Below are positions 1 through 8,001 of a stretch of DNA of 64,000 nt, piece by piece. The first letter of the stretch is position 1. Each line of letters starts with the position of its first letter. The notes below the pieces were generated by a model. It was not told the origin of the DNA, ran no database searches, and saw only the letters and a list, made by a program, of their open reading frames with translations. Source of the stretch: Tianweitania sediminis (lineage in GTDB: Bacteria; Pseudomonadota; Alphaproteobacteria; Rhizobiales; Rhizobiaceae); NCBI RefSeq assembly GCF_017813335.1, contig NZ_JAGIYY010000002.1, positions 372,001 to 436,000 on the forward strand, written 5' to 3'. The position numbers were made by a program, and so were the translations under genes.

Positions 1-618
1 CTGCCGACCGCCATCGCCGCCCTGGTGACCAACGAGAAGGCGGACATTCTTGCGAATGCCTATGCGCCGGTGGAAGACGATTACGCGAAAACGTCGCCCT
101 TTGCGGTCCTTCTGCGGGGATCAGATCCCGACAACGGGCGCTTCATCCCGCCGGTTGCAGAAGGCGATCATGGATGGATGAGCCAGCCACTGCCAGCAAC
201 AGTGTTCACGGCGGCCGAACAAAAGTGCCTTGCTTACGGCATCTATTTCGAAGCGCGGGGTGAAAAGGAAAAAGGTCAGGCTGCCGTTGCGCAGGTGATC
301 TTGAACCGTGTGCGCAACCCGACTTACCCGAACACCATCTGTGGCGTGGTCTATCAGAACGACCATTGGCGCAACCGCTGCCAGTTTTCCTTCGCTTGTG
401 ACGGGATCCCGGATGTCATCCGCAGCCCTGCTCACTACCGGATCGCCCAGGAAATCGGGCGTGCTGTCACCGCCGGTCAGATCTTCATTCCAGAGGTGGG
501 CTCTTCCACCCACTACCATGCGACTTACGTGAATCCCCGTTGGTCGCACACGATGGAAAAGATGAAGAAGATCGGGTTGCACATCTTCTACCGCACGCAT
601 GGCGGTGGCTGGAGCTGA
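1..618 (+). CDS. Cell wall hydrolase, SleB-like (5' end outside window)
   Basis: The reading frame is open from base 1, so the gene begins upstream of the window; the first in-window start (GTG at 25) is probably internal. The C-terminal 140 residues match the Hydrolase_2 / SleB family of cell wall hydrolases. Counting from the GTG at 25, the family signature YFEARGE lies at 74-80 with the probable catalytic Glu, followed by ILNRVRN (92-98), FSFACDG (121-127) and THYHA (162-166). In Hyphomicrobiales such proteins are periplasmic or secreted peptidoglycan hydrolases; whether this one carries a signal peptide cannot be seen. It is followed by a 207-base gap before atpI, so it is probably a separate transcript. 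Confidence 0.85.
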   Translation: MPTAIAALVTNEKADILANAYAPVEDDYAKTSPFAVLLRGSDPDNGRFIPPVAEGDHGWMSQPLPATVFTAAEQKCLAYGIYFEARGEKEKGQAAVAQVILNRVRNPTYPNTICGVVYQNDHWRNRCQFSFACDGIPDVIRSPAHYRIAQEIGRAVTAGQIFIPEVGSSTHYHATYVNPRWSHTMEKMKKIGLHIFYRTHGGGWS

Positions 619-739
619 GTGGTGCATCGGCGGGATTCGCGCCTGGCGGCGCGCCGCTGACGCAGCGCGCATTGTCGCAGCGATCTAAGCGCCTGTTTTT
701 CCGAGATGATTTACCCAGTGAAAGGGTGCCGATCGCGGG

Positions 740-768
740 TTGACGCCCGATTGTGACCTGAATATGTT
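740..768 (+). promoter_or_regulatory. Candidate sigma-70 type promoter of the atp F0 operon
   Basis: TTGACG at 740-745 and TATGTT at 763-768 are separated by exactly 17 bases and lie 57 bases upstream of the atpI start. This is the best promoter-like pair in the 207-base gap between the hydrolase gene and atpI. Read by eye only; no transcript data. Confidence 0.5.
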
Positions 769-825
769 GCGCCCAACTTTGAAGCGAAAGCTCCACCCGG
801 GAGCCGGGCTCAGCGGGAGGGTGCG

Positions 826-1236
826 ATGGCCAAGACAAACGGGCCGGACAACGCTTCCCAGAGCCGGGACAATCGGGCTGGCGCTGATGCAGCACGCGAC
901 GACAGTCTCGATGGACGCCGACGCGACCTGGGCGCCAGATTGGCGCAAAGGCGCGCCGAAGCGGGGATCGGGGGTGGCGACGCCAGATCGCGCGAAGCGA
1001 CCGGGTATGGTCAGGCCATGCGACTTTCCAGCGAGTTCATCGCGGGGATCGTCGTGGGAACCGGGCTGGGCTGGATTATCGATCGCGTGGCTGGAACGTC
1101 GCCATGGGGCTTGATCATCTTCTTGCTCCTGGGATTTGGCGCGGGTGTTCTGAACGTTCTGCGATCTGCAGGCATGATCGCCGATGCGGGGCTTCGCGCC
1201 TCCAGGGACGAGCAGGGCAAGCAAGATCGCGACTGA
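826..1236 (+). CDS. atpI: ATP synthase assembly protein AtpI
   Basis: A 136-residue protein with a charged, low-complexity N-terminal half (residues 1-65, rich in Arg, Asp and Gly) and two transmembrane helices at about 69-88 and 94-114. This is the layout of the alphaproteobacterial AtpI/AtpQ family, which helps assemble the c-ring of F0 in the inner membrane and may assist Mg2+ supply. It is the first gene of the F0 cluster atpI-atpB-atpE-atpF'-atpF. The ATG is preceded by GGGAGGG at about the right distance. The sequence itself is poorly conserved in this family, so the name rests mainly on topology and on its place directly ahead of atpB. Confidence 0.9.
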   Translation: MAKTNGPDNASQSRDNRAGADAARDDSLDGRRRDLGARLAQRRAEAGIGGGDARSREATGYGQAMRLSSEFIAGIVVGTGLGWIIDRVAGTSPWGLIIFLLLGFGAGVLNVLRSAGMIADAGLRASRDEQGKQDRD

Positions 1237-1324
1237 GTGCGACAATCGTCGCGAGCAACGAATTGGCCTTCGAGCCGCAACTGTTTTGGGCTTTGATAGC
1301 CCGAGGAAGAGCAAGGGGTAGCCG

Positions 1325-2077
1325 GTGGCAAACGATCCGATCCACCAGTTTCAGATCTCCCGCCTGGTGCCGATTGAAATCGGCGGCATGGACTTTTCGT
1401 TCACCAATTCGTCCCTGTTCATGGTGCTGACGGTCGCCACCGCCGGCGCGTTTCTTTTCCTGACGACCTCAAGCCGTGGCCTGATTCCCGGCCGCATGCA
1501 GTCCATCTCGGAAATGTCCTACGAGTTTATCGCAGGCATGCTGCGAGACTCCGCCGGCACAGGCGGCATGAAGTTCTTCCCGATGGTGTTTTCGCTGTTC
1601 ATGTTCGTGTTGACCGCGAACCTGCTCGGCATGTTCCCTTACTTCTTCACCGTCACCAGCCACATCATCGTCACCTTCATGCTGGCGCTGTTCGTGATCC
1701 TGACCGTGGTGATCTACGGTCTGGTCAAGCACGGCACGGGTTTCTTCAAGATCTTCGTGCCGAGCGGTGTGCCCGCAGCCATCGTTCCTATCGTCGCGCT
1801 GATCGAGATCATCTCGTTCCTGTCGCGCCCGATCAGCCTGTCCGTCCGCTTGTTTGCCAACATGCTGGCCGGCCACATCACGCTGAAGGTTTTCGCCGGC
1901 TTCGTGACGTCGCTTGGCGCGCTGGGTGCGGTCGGCATCGGCGGCGCGATCCTGCCGCTCCTGATGACGGTGGCGCTGACGGCCCTCGAGTTCCTCGTCG
2001 CGTTCCTGCAGGCTTATGTTTTCGCCGTTCTCACCTGCATGTACCTGAACGACGCCGTTCATCCGGGCGGTCACTGA
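1325..2077 (+). CDS. atpB: F0F1 ATP synthase subunit a
   Basis: A 250-residue integral membrane protein forming the stator part of the proton channel of F0. Several hydrophobic helices are visible from residue 29 on. The essential arginine of the proton path is R175 in the segment [14 protein letters not shown] (171-184), which is very well conserved in the family. The start is GTG, preceded by AAGGGG, and the product then begins ANDPIHQF. It lies 88 bases after atpI and 73 bases before atpE. Length is normal for the alphaproteobacterial subunit. Confidence 0.97.
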   Translation: MANDPIHQFQISRLVPIEIGGMDFSFTNSSLFMVLTVATAGAFLFLTTSSRGLIPGRMQSISEMSYEFIAGMLRDSAGTGGMKFFPMVFSLFMFVLTANLLGMFPYFFTVTSHIIVTFMLALFVILTVVIYGLVKHGTGFFKIFVPSGVPAAIVPIVALIEIISFLSRPISLSVRLFANMLAGHITLKVFAGFVTSLGALGAVGIGGAILPLLMTVALTALEFLVAFLQAYVFAVLTCMYLNDAVHPGGH

Positions 2078-2150
2078 TCGTCCTTACCCTTCACCGGCGG
2101 ACCTCCGCCAAAGATATCCTTGAACACAGACCCCTCAAAAGGAGCCTACA

Positions 2151-2375
2151 ATGGAAGTGGAAGCAGCAAAGGCAATCGGTGCAGGACTTGCCTGCTTCGG
2201 CATGGCGGGCACCGCGCTCGGCCTGGGCAACATCTTCGGCAGCTATCTTTCGGGCGCGCTGCGCAACCCGTCGGCTGCGGACGCTCAGTTCGGCCGCCTC
2301 GTGTTCGGCTTTGCGGTGACGGAAGCTCTGGGCATTTTCTCGCTCCTCATCGCTCTGCTGCTGCTCTTCACGTAA
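2151..2375 (+). CDS. atpE: F0F1 ATP synthase subunit c
   Basis: A 74-residue hairpin of two transmembrane helices that forms the rotor ring of F0. Helix 1 carries the glycine-rich packing motif (GAGLACFGMAGTALGLG, residues 10-26), the polar loop has RNP at 38-40, and the ion-carrying carboxylate is E58 in helix 2 (FAVTEALG). Glutamate with no extra polar sodium-binding residues indicates proton coupling. AAAAGGAG stands 6 bases ahead of the ATG, a strong ribosome binding site as expected for a subunit needed in about ten copies. A perfect hairpin follows the gene (2417-2441). Confidence 0.98.
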   Translation: MEVEAAKAIGAGLACFGMAGTALGLGNIFGSYLSGALRNPSAADAQFGRLVFGFAVTEALGIFSLLIALLLLFT

Positions 2376-2416
2376 GATCAGCGACTGTCGGCGCAAGCAT
2401 GAGCATGAGATGTTTT

Positions 2417-2444
2417 CCCGACCGCGATGAACGCGGTCGGGTTT
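2417..2444 (+). terminator. Perfect hairpin between atpE and atpF' (attenuator or mRNA-stability element)
   Basis: A 10-bp perfect GC-rich stem (2417-2426 with 2432-2441), a 5-base loop ATGAA, then TTTC. It lies 41 bases after the atpE stop and 22 bases before atpF'. The short T-run makes complete termination unlikely; partial termination or 3'-end protection of an atpE-containing message would fit the need for more c subunit than b subunits. That role is inference. Confidence 0.6.
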
Positions 2445-2463
2445 CAATTGACAGGGGAAGCCG

Positions 2464-3063
2464 ATGTTCGTCGCGCCCGCTTTCGCGCAAGAACAAGCAC
2501 CAACGGATGCCGTGCCGTTGACGCACACGCCACCGATTACGGAAGGCACAACGGAGCACGTGGAAGCCGAGCACACCGGCGTCTTTCCGCCGTTCGAGAC
2601 CTCCCTTTTCCCCTCACAGATTCTTTGGCTGGCGATCACGTTCGGCCTGTTTTACCTGTTCCTGCAGAAGGTGGTCCTGCCGCGGCTCGGCCACATGCTG
2701 GAGGTTCGGCGTGATCGCATCGCGCAGGATCTCGATACCGCATCGCGCATGAAGGAAGAGGCCGACGCAGCCGTGGCGGCCTATGAGCAGGAACTGGCGG
2801 ATGCCCGTGCAAAGGCAAACGTCATCGGCCAGGAAGCGCGAGACCGGGCCAAGGCGGAAGCCGAAGCCAACCGGCGCGAAACCGAAGCGGGGCTTGATAC
2901 GCGCCTTGCAGAGGCGGAAGCGCGGATTGCCTCCATTCGCAATGCGGCCATGGCTGAAGTCGGCGGCATCGCTGAAGAAACCGCAACAGCGATTGTTGAA
3001 GCGCTCGGCGGCACGCCGGATCGCTCGGCGATCGCTTCTGCTGTTGCAGCGCAACGGAGCTAA
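2464..3063 (+). CDS. atpF': F0F1 ATP synthase subunit b'
   Basis: A 199-residue peripheral-stalk subunit. Residues 1-45 are a variable, proline- and threonine-rich N-terminus, residues 51-70 form the single membrane anchor, and from about 78 to 185 runs a long Ala/Glu/Arg-rich helix with coiled-coil character that reaches up to F1. The longer N-terminus and the position ahead of atpF identify it as the b' partner of the b/b' heterodimer found in alphaproteobacteria and phototrophs. It ends 5 bases before the atpF start, so the two are almost certainly translated from one message. Confidence 0.93.
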   Translation: MFVAPAFAQEQAPTDAVPLTHTPPITEGTTEHVEAEHTGVFPPFETSLFPSQILWLAITFGLFYLFLQKVVLPRLGHMLEVRRDRIAQDLDTASRMKEEADAAVAAYEQELADARAKANVIGQEARDRAKAEAEANRRETEAGLDTRLAEAEARIASIRNAAMAEVGGIAEETATAIVEALGGTPDRSAIASAVAAQRS

Positions 3064-3068
3064 CCCAG

Positions 3069-3548
3069 ATGGCTTTTGACGCAACATTCTGGGCCACCGT
3101 CGCCCTCGTCTTGTTCCTCGCCCTGATCGCGTACCTGAAGGTGCCGGGCATGGTCACGAAGTCGCTTGATGATCGCGCCGATCGCATTCGCGGCGAATTG
3201 GATGAAGCACGGCGCCTGCGTGAGGAAGCCCAGCAGCTTCTGGCCGAATACCAGCGCAAGCGCGCGGAAGCGGAGAAGGAAGCAGGCGACATTCTGGCTG
3301 CCGCTGAACGCGAAGCGACGATGCTGCGTCAGGACGCAAAGACCAAGGCAGACGAATACGTCGCGCGTCGCACCACCATGGCCGAGCAGAAGATCGCTCA
3401 GGCCGAGCGTGAGGCCGTGAATGCCGTACGCTCCAGCGCGGTTGACATTGCCGTGGAAGCGGCGCGGCGGGTTCTCGCCGAGCAGGGTGCAACGGCGCCC
3501 AACGCGTTCCAGTCGTCGCTGGCGGAAGTTCGCACCAAGCTCAATTGA
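3069..3548 (+). CDS. atpF: F0F1 ATP synthase subunit b
   Basis: A 159-residue peripheral-stalk subunit with an N-terminal membrane anchor (about residues 6-24) and a charged helical remainder of Glu/Arg/Ala heptads that dimerises with b'. It is the last gene of the F0 cluster; delta, alpha, gamma, beta and epsilon genes (atpHAGDC) are not in the window, which is the usual split arrangement in alphaproteobacteria. The gene is closed by an intrinsic terminator 26 bases downstream. Confidence 0.95.
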   Translation: MAFDATFWATVALVLFLALIAYLKVPGMVTKSLDDRADRIRGELDEARRLREEAQQLLAEYQRKRAEAEKEAGDILAAAEREATMLRQDAKTKADEYVARRTTMAEQKIAQAEREAVNAVRSSAVDIAVEAARRVLAEQGATAPNAFQSSLAEVRTKLN

Positions 3549-3573
3549 GCTTCATCGCCGGAGTGGAAAATGG

Positions 3574-3604
3574 AGCCGTCGGAGCGATCCGACGGCTTTT
3601 CTTT
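3574..3604 (+). terminator. Intrinsic terminator of the atp F0 operon
   Basis: A 10-bp perfect stem (3574-3583 with 3588-3597), GCGA tetraloop, followed by TTTTCTTT. It lies 26 bases after atpF and separates it from the convergent rnhB gene. Confidence 0.9.
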
Positions 3605-3660
3605 GCTGGTCGTTGACGGGACAATATCGGTGCGGGGAGGGTGCCCGGGAATTCGGTGGA

Positions 3661-4389
3661 TCAGCCAATAAGCCGAACGGGAGCGTCGCCTTCCATGGCA
3701 ATCGCATCCACAAGATCACCTTGCACTCGATGGCCGGCGTCTGGCTTCAGCGGCGCAAAGCTCATGCGGTGGAGGCGAGCCACTGGGCCGTGCGCGCCGA
3801 TCGCATCCCGGTGGCGTACGGTCGCGTAACCCATATGGCTGTCGAAACCGTAGCGGTCGTGTTGGGCGCTGCAGCGCGTCATCATTCGGTCGCGCATGAC
3901 CTTGGCCACAATGGAAGCTGCGGCGATCGATTGCGAACGCTGGTCGCCCTTGATCAGCGCCTCGCAGGAACAGGGCAGGCCGGCCGGCACGTCGCGCCCG
4001 TCCACCAGCACGAGCTTGGGCTGCAGAACGAGACCATCCACGGCGCGCTTCATGGCGGTCAGGCTCGCCTGTAGGATGTTGATTTCGTCCACGCTTTCCG
4101 CGCAGATCGACGTCACCCCAACGGCAAGCGACGTCTTCAAGATCTTGATGAAAAGCGCCTCGCGCTGGTCGGAAGTGAGCCGCTTCGAATCGTCCAATCC
4201 CTTGGGAATCCGTTTCGGATCGAGGATCACCGCCGCCGCGACAACGGGACCCGCAAGGGGACCACGTCCGGCTTCGTCTGCGCCGGCGACCGGCCATTGG
4301 TCGGCCTTAATCGCCCGCTTTTCGCGCGCGAAATCCGGCGTCGAGACAATCTCGAACAAGGGCGGAGAATCAGGGTTCCGGGGAGCCAT
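3661..4389 (-). CDS. rnhB: Ribonuclease HII
   Basis: A 242-residue type 2 RNase H that removes RNA from RNA:DNA hybrids, including single ribonucleotides misinserted in DNA. The catalytic motif [11 protein letters not shown] lies about 40 residues from the start, with the later LVDGRD and KGD...[10 protein letters not shown] motifs also present, so the metal-binding carboxylates are intact. The frame stays open for 99 further codons upstream, into the neighbouring radical SAM gene, but that extension has no family similarity; the ATG at 4389 (MAPRNPD) gives the normal length. It is convergent with the atp operon and follows the radical SAM gene on the same strand after 134 bases. Confidence 0.93.
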   Translation of the reverse strand: MAPRNPDSPPLFEIVSTPDFAREKRAIKADQWPVAGADEAGRGPLAGPVVAAAVILDPKRIPKGLDDSKRLTSDQREALFIKILKTSLAVGVTSICAESVDEINILQASLTAMKRAVDGLVLQPKLVLVDGRDVPAGLPCSCEALIKGDQRSQSIAAASIVAKVMRDRMMTRCSAQHDRYGFDSHMGYATVRHRDAIGAHGPVARLHRMSFAPLKPDAGHRVQGDLVDAIAMEGDAPVRLIG

Positions 4390-4523
4390 CGTGCGGCGAA
4401 GCTCGCATCGGACCTGATTCTCCGCAAGTCCTTCCCGGCGATTGGGGCGAGCCGGGAAGGGAGTCTTTGCCGGAGAACCGGCGTTCGCTTGAGCGAGTGC
4501 GGCTGTTTGAGCCGCTCGGAGCG

Positions 4524-5687
4524 TCAGAACAATTGCAGCTGCTTGCCGGCGGGTTCCGGCGCTTCGAAGAGGTCCGTGCGCAGCGATCGCCGCGCGGCAT
4601 TCAAGCCAAGTCGCTTGGCCGCGAGTTCGAAGCGGCGGCCGATCTGCCAGGCATAAGGACCGCTGCCCTTCATGCGCTTGCCCCACTCCGCATCGTAGTC
4701 CTTGCCGTCTCGCATGGAGCGCACCAGCGAAAGCACATGGCGGTAGCGGTCGGGATAATGCGTCAGCAGCCAGTCCTTGAAGATCGGCGCCACTTCGAGC
4801 GGAAGCCGCAGCATGACGTAGCCGGCCTCTTTCGCGCCCGCGGCTGCAGCCGCGTCGAGGATGCGCTCGATTTCCGGATCATTGAGCCCGGGAATGATCG
4901 GCGCCACCATGACGGAAACCGGTATTCCGGCCCCATTCATTGCACGCAGCGCTTCAAGGCGACGCGTGGGCGTCGCCGCCCGCGGTTCCATCGTGCGTGC
5001 AAGCTTGCGATCCAGCGTGGTGACCGACAGCGCAACCTTGGCAAGGCCCCGCTCGGCCATTCGCCCGAGGACGTCGATGTCGCGCATCACCAGCGCGGAT
5101 TTCGTGACGATCCCGACCGGATGATTGTGGGCATCCAGAACCTCAAGGATCTCGCGCATGATGCGATGAGTTTTCTCGATCGGCTGGTAAGGGTCGGTGT
5201 TGGTGCCGATGGCAATCGTGCGCGGCTGGTAGCCCGGTTTTGCCAGCTCCTTTTCGAGAAGCCTCGCCGCATCCGGCTTGGCGAAGAGCTTGGACTCGAA
5301 ATCCAGGCCTGCCGACAACCCCATGTAGCTGTGGGTCGGGCGCGCAAAGCAGTAAACACAACCGTGCTCGCAACCCCGATAAGGGTTCACCGAGCGATCG
5401 AAGGAAATGTCCGGCGAATCGTTGCGCGTGATGATGGTGCGTGGCTTTTCAACCTGCACTTCCGTTTTGAACGGCGGCAGCTCTTCCAACGTGTTCCAGC
5501 CATCGTCGAATACGTGCCGGCTGGTGGGTTCGAAGCGCCCGGACGGGTTGATGCCAGCCGACCGGCCTCGACGGCGATCGGGTGCGATCCGCATGCCGCT
5601 GTCGTCAACCAGCGCGTTGGCGAGAGCAGCCCCACCTGTCGTAAATGCCGCGCGATCCGCGCGGGAAATCTGTTCCATGCCTTGCAT
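4524..5687 (-). CDS. PA0069-family radical SAM protein (SplB-related)
   Basis: A 387-residue radical S-adenosylmethionine protein. The iron-sulfur motif is CEHGCVYC, within [19 protein letters not shown], near residue 100, followed by the [14 protein letters not shown] segment. This is the PA0069 / Rv2578c-like family, distantly related to spore photoproduct lyase (SplB); its substrate is not established. Residues 1-70 are an arginine-rich lead. The ATG at 5687 is preceded by GGGAG at good spacing. The upstream region holds a GAAC-N7-GAAC LexA box (5762-5776), so the gene may belong to the DNA-damage response, which would agree with a repair role; that link is inference. rnhB follows downstream. 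Confidence 0.9.
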   Translation of the reverse strand: MQGMEQISRADRAAFTTGGAALANALVDDSGMRIAPDRRRGRSAGINPSGRFEPTSRHVFDDGWNTLEELPPFKTEVQVEKPRTIITRNDSPDISFDRSVNPYRGCEHGCVYCFARPTHSYMGLSAGLDFESKLFAKPDAARLLEKELAKPGYQPRTIAIGTNTDPYQPIEKTHRIMREILEVLDAHNHPVGIVTKSALVMRDIDVLGRMAERGLAKVALSVTTLDRKLARTMEPRAATPTRRLEALRAMNGAGIPVSVMVAPIIPGLNDPEIERILDAAAAAGAKEAGYVMLRLPLEVAPIFKDWLLTHYPDRYRHVLSLVRSMRDGKDYDAEWGKRMKGSGPYAWQIGRRFELAAKRLGLNAARRSLRTDLFEAPEPAGKQLQLF

Positions 5688-5761
5688 AATGTGCTCCCGA
5701 GCTTCGCCTTGAGCGCGCGAATCGAACGCCGTTGATGAAAATAGTCCTAACGGCAGAACAG

Positions 5762-5776
5762 GAACGAAGCAAGAAC
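5762..5776 (-). promoter_or_regulatory. Alphaproteobacterial LexA (SOS) box
   Basis: GAAC at 5762-5765 and GAAC at 5773-5776 with exactly 7 bases between them; on the minus strand this reads GTTC-N7-GTTC, the direct-repeat SOS box of Alphaproteobacteria. Within it the minus strand has TTGCTT, a possible -35, with TAGGAC 17 bases further on, so a LexA dimer would cover the promoter of the radical SAM gene (start at 5687). The glycosyltransferase gene starts 57 bases away on the other side. Two more half-sites (GAAC 5756-5759, GTTC 5783-5786) flank it. Confidence 0.6.
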
Positions 5777-5832
5777 AAATTCGTTCCCCGGGTGATGTGG
5801 CGCGGGCTTCCCTGTTGGGTTAAGCAGGGTAC

Positions 5833-6321
5833 ATGCTGACAGTTCTGATACCGACCCGGAACAGTGAGGAGGCGCTGGCAAGAACGCTTGCGAGCCTTGT
5901 TTCAGGGGCAGTGGAAGGAATGATCCGGGAGGTCATGGTCTGCGACGACGGCTCGCTTGATGGCACGGAAAAGGTCGCCGATCACGCCGGCTGCGTTTTC
6001 CTGGCGGGAGCTGGCTTGCCGCAAGGGCTGGCAAGGGCGCGCGGGGAATGGCTCCTCGTGCTGGAGCCAGGATCACGCCTGATGGCGGGGTGGACGGATG
6101 CGGTGCGCGATCACATGGCAGGGGATGATCGCCCCGCAAGGTTCAGGCGCGGGGGGGCACGCCGCGACAGGTGGCTCGACTGGATCTCTGCAGAGGGACC
6201 CCTACGGGCTGGCCTGCTCCTGCGGCACCGTCAAATGGCGGCGGTGCTGGACCCTCAAGGAGCGCTCAGCCTGCCGCGAGGTGTCTGCCGGCTGCCCGCA
6301 GAGATCATTCCTGCACCCTGA
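5833..6321 (+). CDS. Small family 2 glycosyltransferase
   Basis: A 162-residue GT-A type protein. The N-terminus TVLIPTRNSEEALARTLASL and the acidic VCDDGSLDGT motif at about 37-46 are the nucleotide-sugar binding features of family 2 glycosyltransferases. The C-terminal half after about residue 100 is short and arginine-rich, with no clear acceptor domain, so it is much shorter than most family 2 enzymes. Homologues of this size are commonly found next to the PA0069-type gene and moaB in Hyphomicrobiales; donor and acceptor are unknown. It is divergent from the radical SAM gene and shares its upstream region, including the LexA box. No membrane segment is obvious. Confidence 0.75.
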   Translation: MLTVLIPTRNSEEALARTLASLVSGAVEGMIREVMVCDDGSLDGTEKVADHAGCVFLAGAGLPQGLARARGEWLLVLEPGSRLMAGWTDAVRDHMAGDDRPARFRRGGARRDRWLDWISAEGPLRAGLLLRHRQMAAVLDPQGALSLPRGVCRLPAEIIPAP

Positions 6322-6322
6322 C

Positions 6323-6339
6323 GGGCTGCGGGTCAGCCC
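6323..6339. terminator. Weak hairpin between convergent genes
   Basis: A 6-bp stem (6323-6328 with 6334-6339) between the convergent glycosyltransferase and moaB genes. There is no real T-run on either side, so a terminator role is only possible. Confidence 0.3.
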
Positions 6340-6887
6340 TTGCGCCGCTTCAGGTGCTCGTCCAGCCGCGGCATGATTTCCACGAAGTTGCACGGCATAT
6401 GGCGGTAATCGAGTTGTGCGCGGATGATCTCGTCCCAGCCATCCTTGCAGGCGCCGGGTGAGCCGGGCAGCACGAAAACGAAGGTCGTGCCGATCAGCCC
6501 GCCCGTGGCGCGCGACTGGATCGTGGAGACTCCGATCTTGTCGAAGGACACGCGGTGGAAGATCGCAGAAAAACCGTCCATCACCTTGGTGAAAAGCGGC
6601 TGCAGCGCTTCCACGGTGACGTCGCGCCCGGTGAAGCCGGTGCCGCCGGTGGTGATCACCACGTCCAGGTTTTCATCTTTTGTCCAGGCGAGAACCTGGG
6701 TTCGGATCGCTTCGACCTCGTCCCGAACAATGGCGCGCCCTGCAAGGCGATGGCCGGCTTCTTCGATCCGCTCTGCCAGGATCGTGCCCGATCTGTCGTC
6801 TTCGAGACGCCGGGTATCGGACACCGTCAGGACGGCGATGCCGACGGGAATAAAGGGGCGGCTTTCATCAAGGCGGTACATCGGCAA
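6333..6887 (-). CDS. moaB: Molybdenum cofactor biosynthesis protein B
   Basis: A 184-residue MoaB/MogA-fold protein of molybdopterin cofactor synthesis, likely acting on adenylylation of molybdopterin. The family signature TTGGTGFTGRDVT is at about 79-91 and the N-terminal region IGIAVLTVSDTR is typical. It is the last gene of the minus-strand run small membrane protein - ispE - moaB and begins 9 bases after the ispE stop, so it is very likely co-transcribed although the functions are unrelated. Confidence 0.93.
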   Translation of the reverse strand: MPMYRLDESRPFIPVGIAVLTVSDTRRLEDDRSGTILAERIEEAGHRLAGRAIVRDEVEAIRTQVLAWTKDENLDVVITTGGTGFTGRDVTVEALQPLFTKVMDGFSAIFHRVSFDKIGVSTIQSRATGGLIGTTFVFVLPGSPGACKDGWDEIIRAQLDYRHMPCNFVEIMPRLDEHLKRRKG

Positions 6888-6896
6888 GGGCTCCGA

Positions 6897-7754
6897 TCAG
6901 GACAGAAGAACAGGCTGAACGAACCAGCCGCGGTTTTCCTCAACGAGCAGGGCCGCTGCTTTGTTCGCCGCCGCCGCCGTGGAAAAAAGACCGAAACAGG
7001 TGGCGCCCGACCCGGACATGCGCTGGAAATCGGCACCGCTGTCGCGCAGCGCTTCGAGAACAGAGCCAATCATCGGCGCTGCTTCGATGGCCGGCGCTTG
7101 CAGGTCGTTGCGCGTTTGGTGAAGCCAAGCTGGCCAGTCGTCCGTTTCGGGAAAGGGTGGCAGCGGCGGGTTGGTTCGCTGTTGCAGCCGGGCAAACACA
7201 GCGGGCGTTGAAACCGCAACGCCGGGGTTTACGAGAACGGCGGGGATGGTCGGCAGGTCCCGAACAGGACGGACGTCTTCACCGATCCCGCTGACATGGG
7301 CGGCTTTGGCTACGAGGCACATCGGCACATCGGCGCCGAGGGCCAAGGCGAGTTCGGCAAGCTGCTGGGGCGTATATGAAAGATGCCACATCGCCGTCAG
7401 AGCCCGCAACGCGGCCGCGGCGTCGCTCGAGCCTCCGCCGATGCCCGACGCCACCGGCAAACGCTTCTCAAGGTGGATATGAACCGGACAGGATGAACCG
7501 CCAAGCGCGTCACGCAACAGGTCGCGTGCCTTCAAAACGAGGTTTCCCCCGTCAGTCGGCACGCCAGAAGCAAACGGGCCTGAGACGCTGAAGCGATCGT
7601 CCTTTGCAGGGCTAATTTCCAGGTGGTCGCCAAAATCGGCAAAAGCGACGAGGCTGTCCAGAAGGTGGTAACCGTCCGGCCGGCGTCCAATCACATGCAG
7701 GGCAATATTGACCTTCGCGGGAGCAAAGGCCCGGACAAGAGCATCGACGGTCAT
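6897..7754 (-). CDS. ispE: 4-(cytidine 5'-diphospho)-2-C-methyl-D-erythritol kinase
   Basis: A 285-residue GHMP kinase of the non-mevalonate isoprenoid pathway. The N-terminal AFAPAKVNIALHV and the glycine-rich phosphate loop VASGIGGGSSDAAA (101-114) are both present. The ATG at 7754 shares one base with the stop of the upstream 61-residue gene (TGATG), pointing to coupled translation; a frame extension upstream of 7754 overlaps that gene and is not used. Other enzymes of the same pathway in the window are Dxs (40.3 kb) and IspH (54.5 kb). Confidence 0.95.
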   Translation of the reverse strand: MTVDALVRAFAPAKVNIALHVIGRRPDGYHLLDSLVAFADFGDHLEISPAKDDRFSVSGPFASGVPTDGGNLVLKARDLLRDALGGSSCPVHIHLEKRLPVASGIGGGSSDAAAALRALTAMWHLSYTPQQLAELALALGADVPMCLVAKAAHVSGIGEDVRPVRDLPTIPAVLVNPGVAVSTPAVFARLQQRTNPPLPPFPETDDWPAWLHQTRNDLQAPAIEAAPMIGSVLEALRDSGADFQRMSGSGATCFGLFSTAAAANKAAALLVEENRGWFVQPVLLS

Positions 7755-7939
7755 CAATCCTTGGCGATCGTGTAAACGCCGGTTTTCGGATCCTGCACCA
7801 GCGTTCCCTGGCTGCCCGAACGCGCTTCCTTTTCCTCGCGTCGAGATCGCGCGACGATCCGCTCGGCCTCCTTTGTGAGCTTCTTGTAACCGGCATAGCC
7901 AATCGCCCCGACAACGGCCAAGAAGATCAATGGCGGCAT
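7754..7939 (-). CDS. Small membrane-anchored protein, unknown function
   Basis: A 61-residue protein with one N-terminal membrane helix (about residues 3-18, PLIFLAVVGAIGYAGY) followed by a basic, charged segment and a short tail LVQDPKTGVYTIAKD. The arrangement predicts a membrane tether with a cytoplasmic tail. I do not recognise a named family, though small proteins of this pattern next to ispE or S49 peptidase genes are common in Hyphomicrobiales. Its stop overlaps the ispE start (TGATG), so expression is probably coupled with ispE. It lies 62 bases downstream of the S49 peptidase gene. Confidence 0.7.
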   Translation of the reverse strand: MPPLIFLAVVGAIGYAGYKKLTKEAERIVARSRREEKEARSGSQGTLVQDPKTGVYTIAKD

Positions 7940-8001
7940 GGCTCACGCGCTCCCGATGGCTGTGAAGAAGATCCCGAACCTACAAGGGAAACCATGTCAG
8001 A

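Noticed and set aside
4390-4686. N-terminal extension of rnhB by 99 codons
   Set aside because: The added residues are Arg/Ala-rich without similarity to RNase HII and overlap the radical SAM gene.
4467-5735. A 422-codon frame antisense to the radical SAM gene
   Set aside because: No domain and full overlap with a recognised gene on the minus strand.
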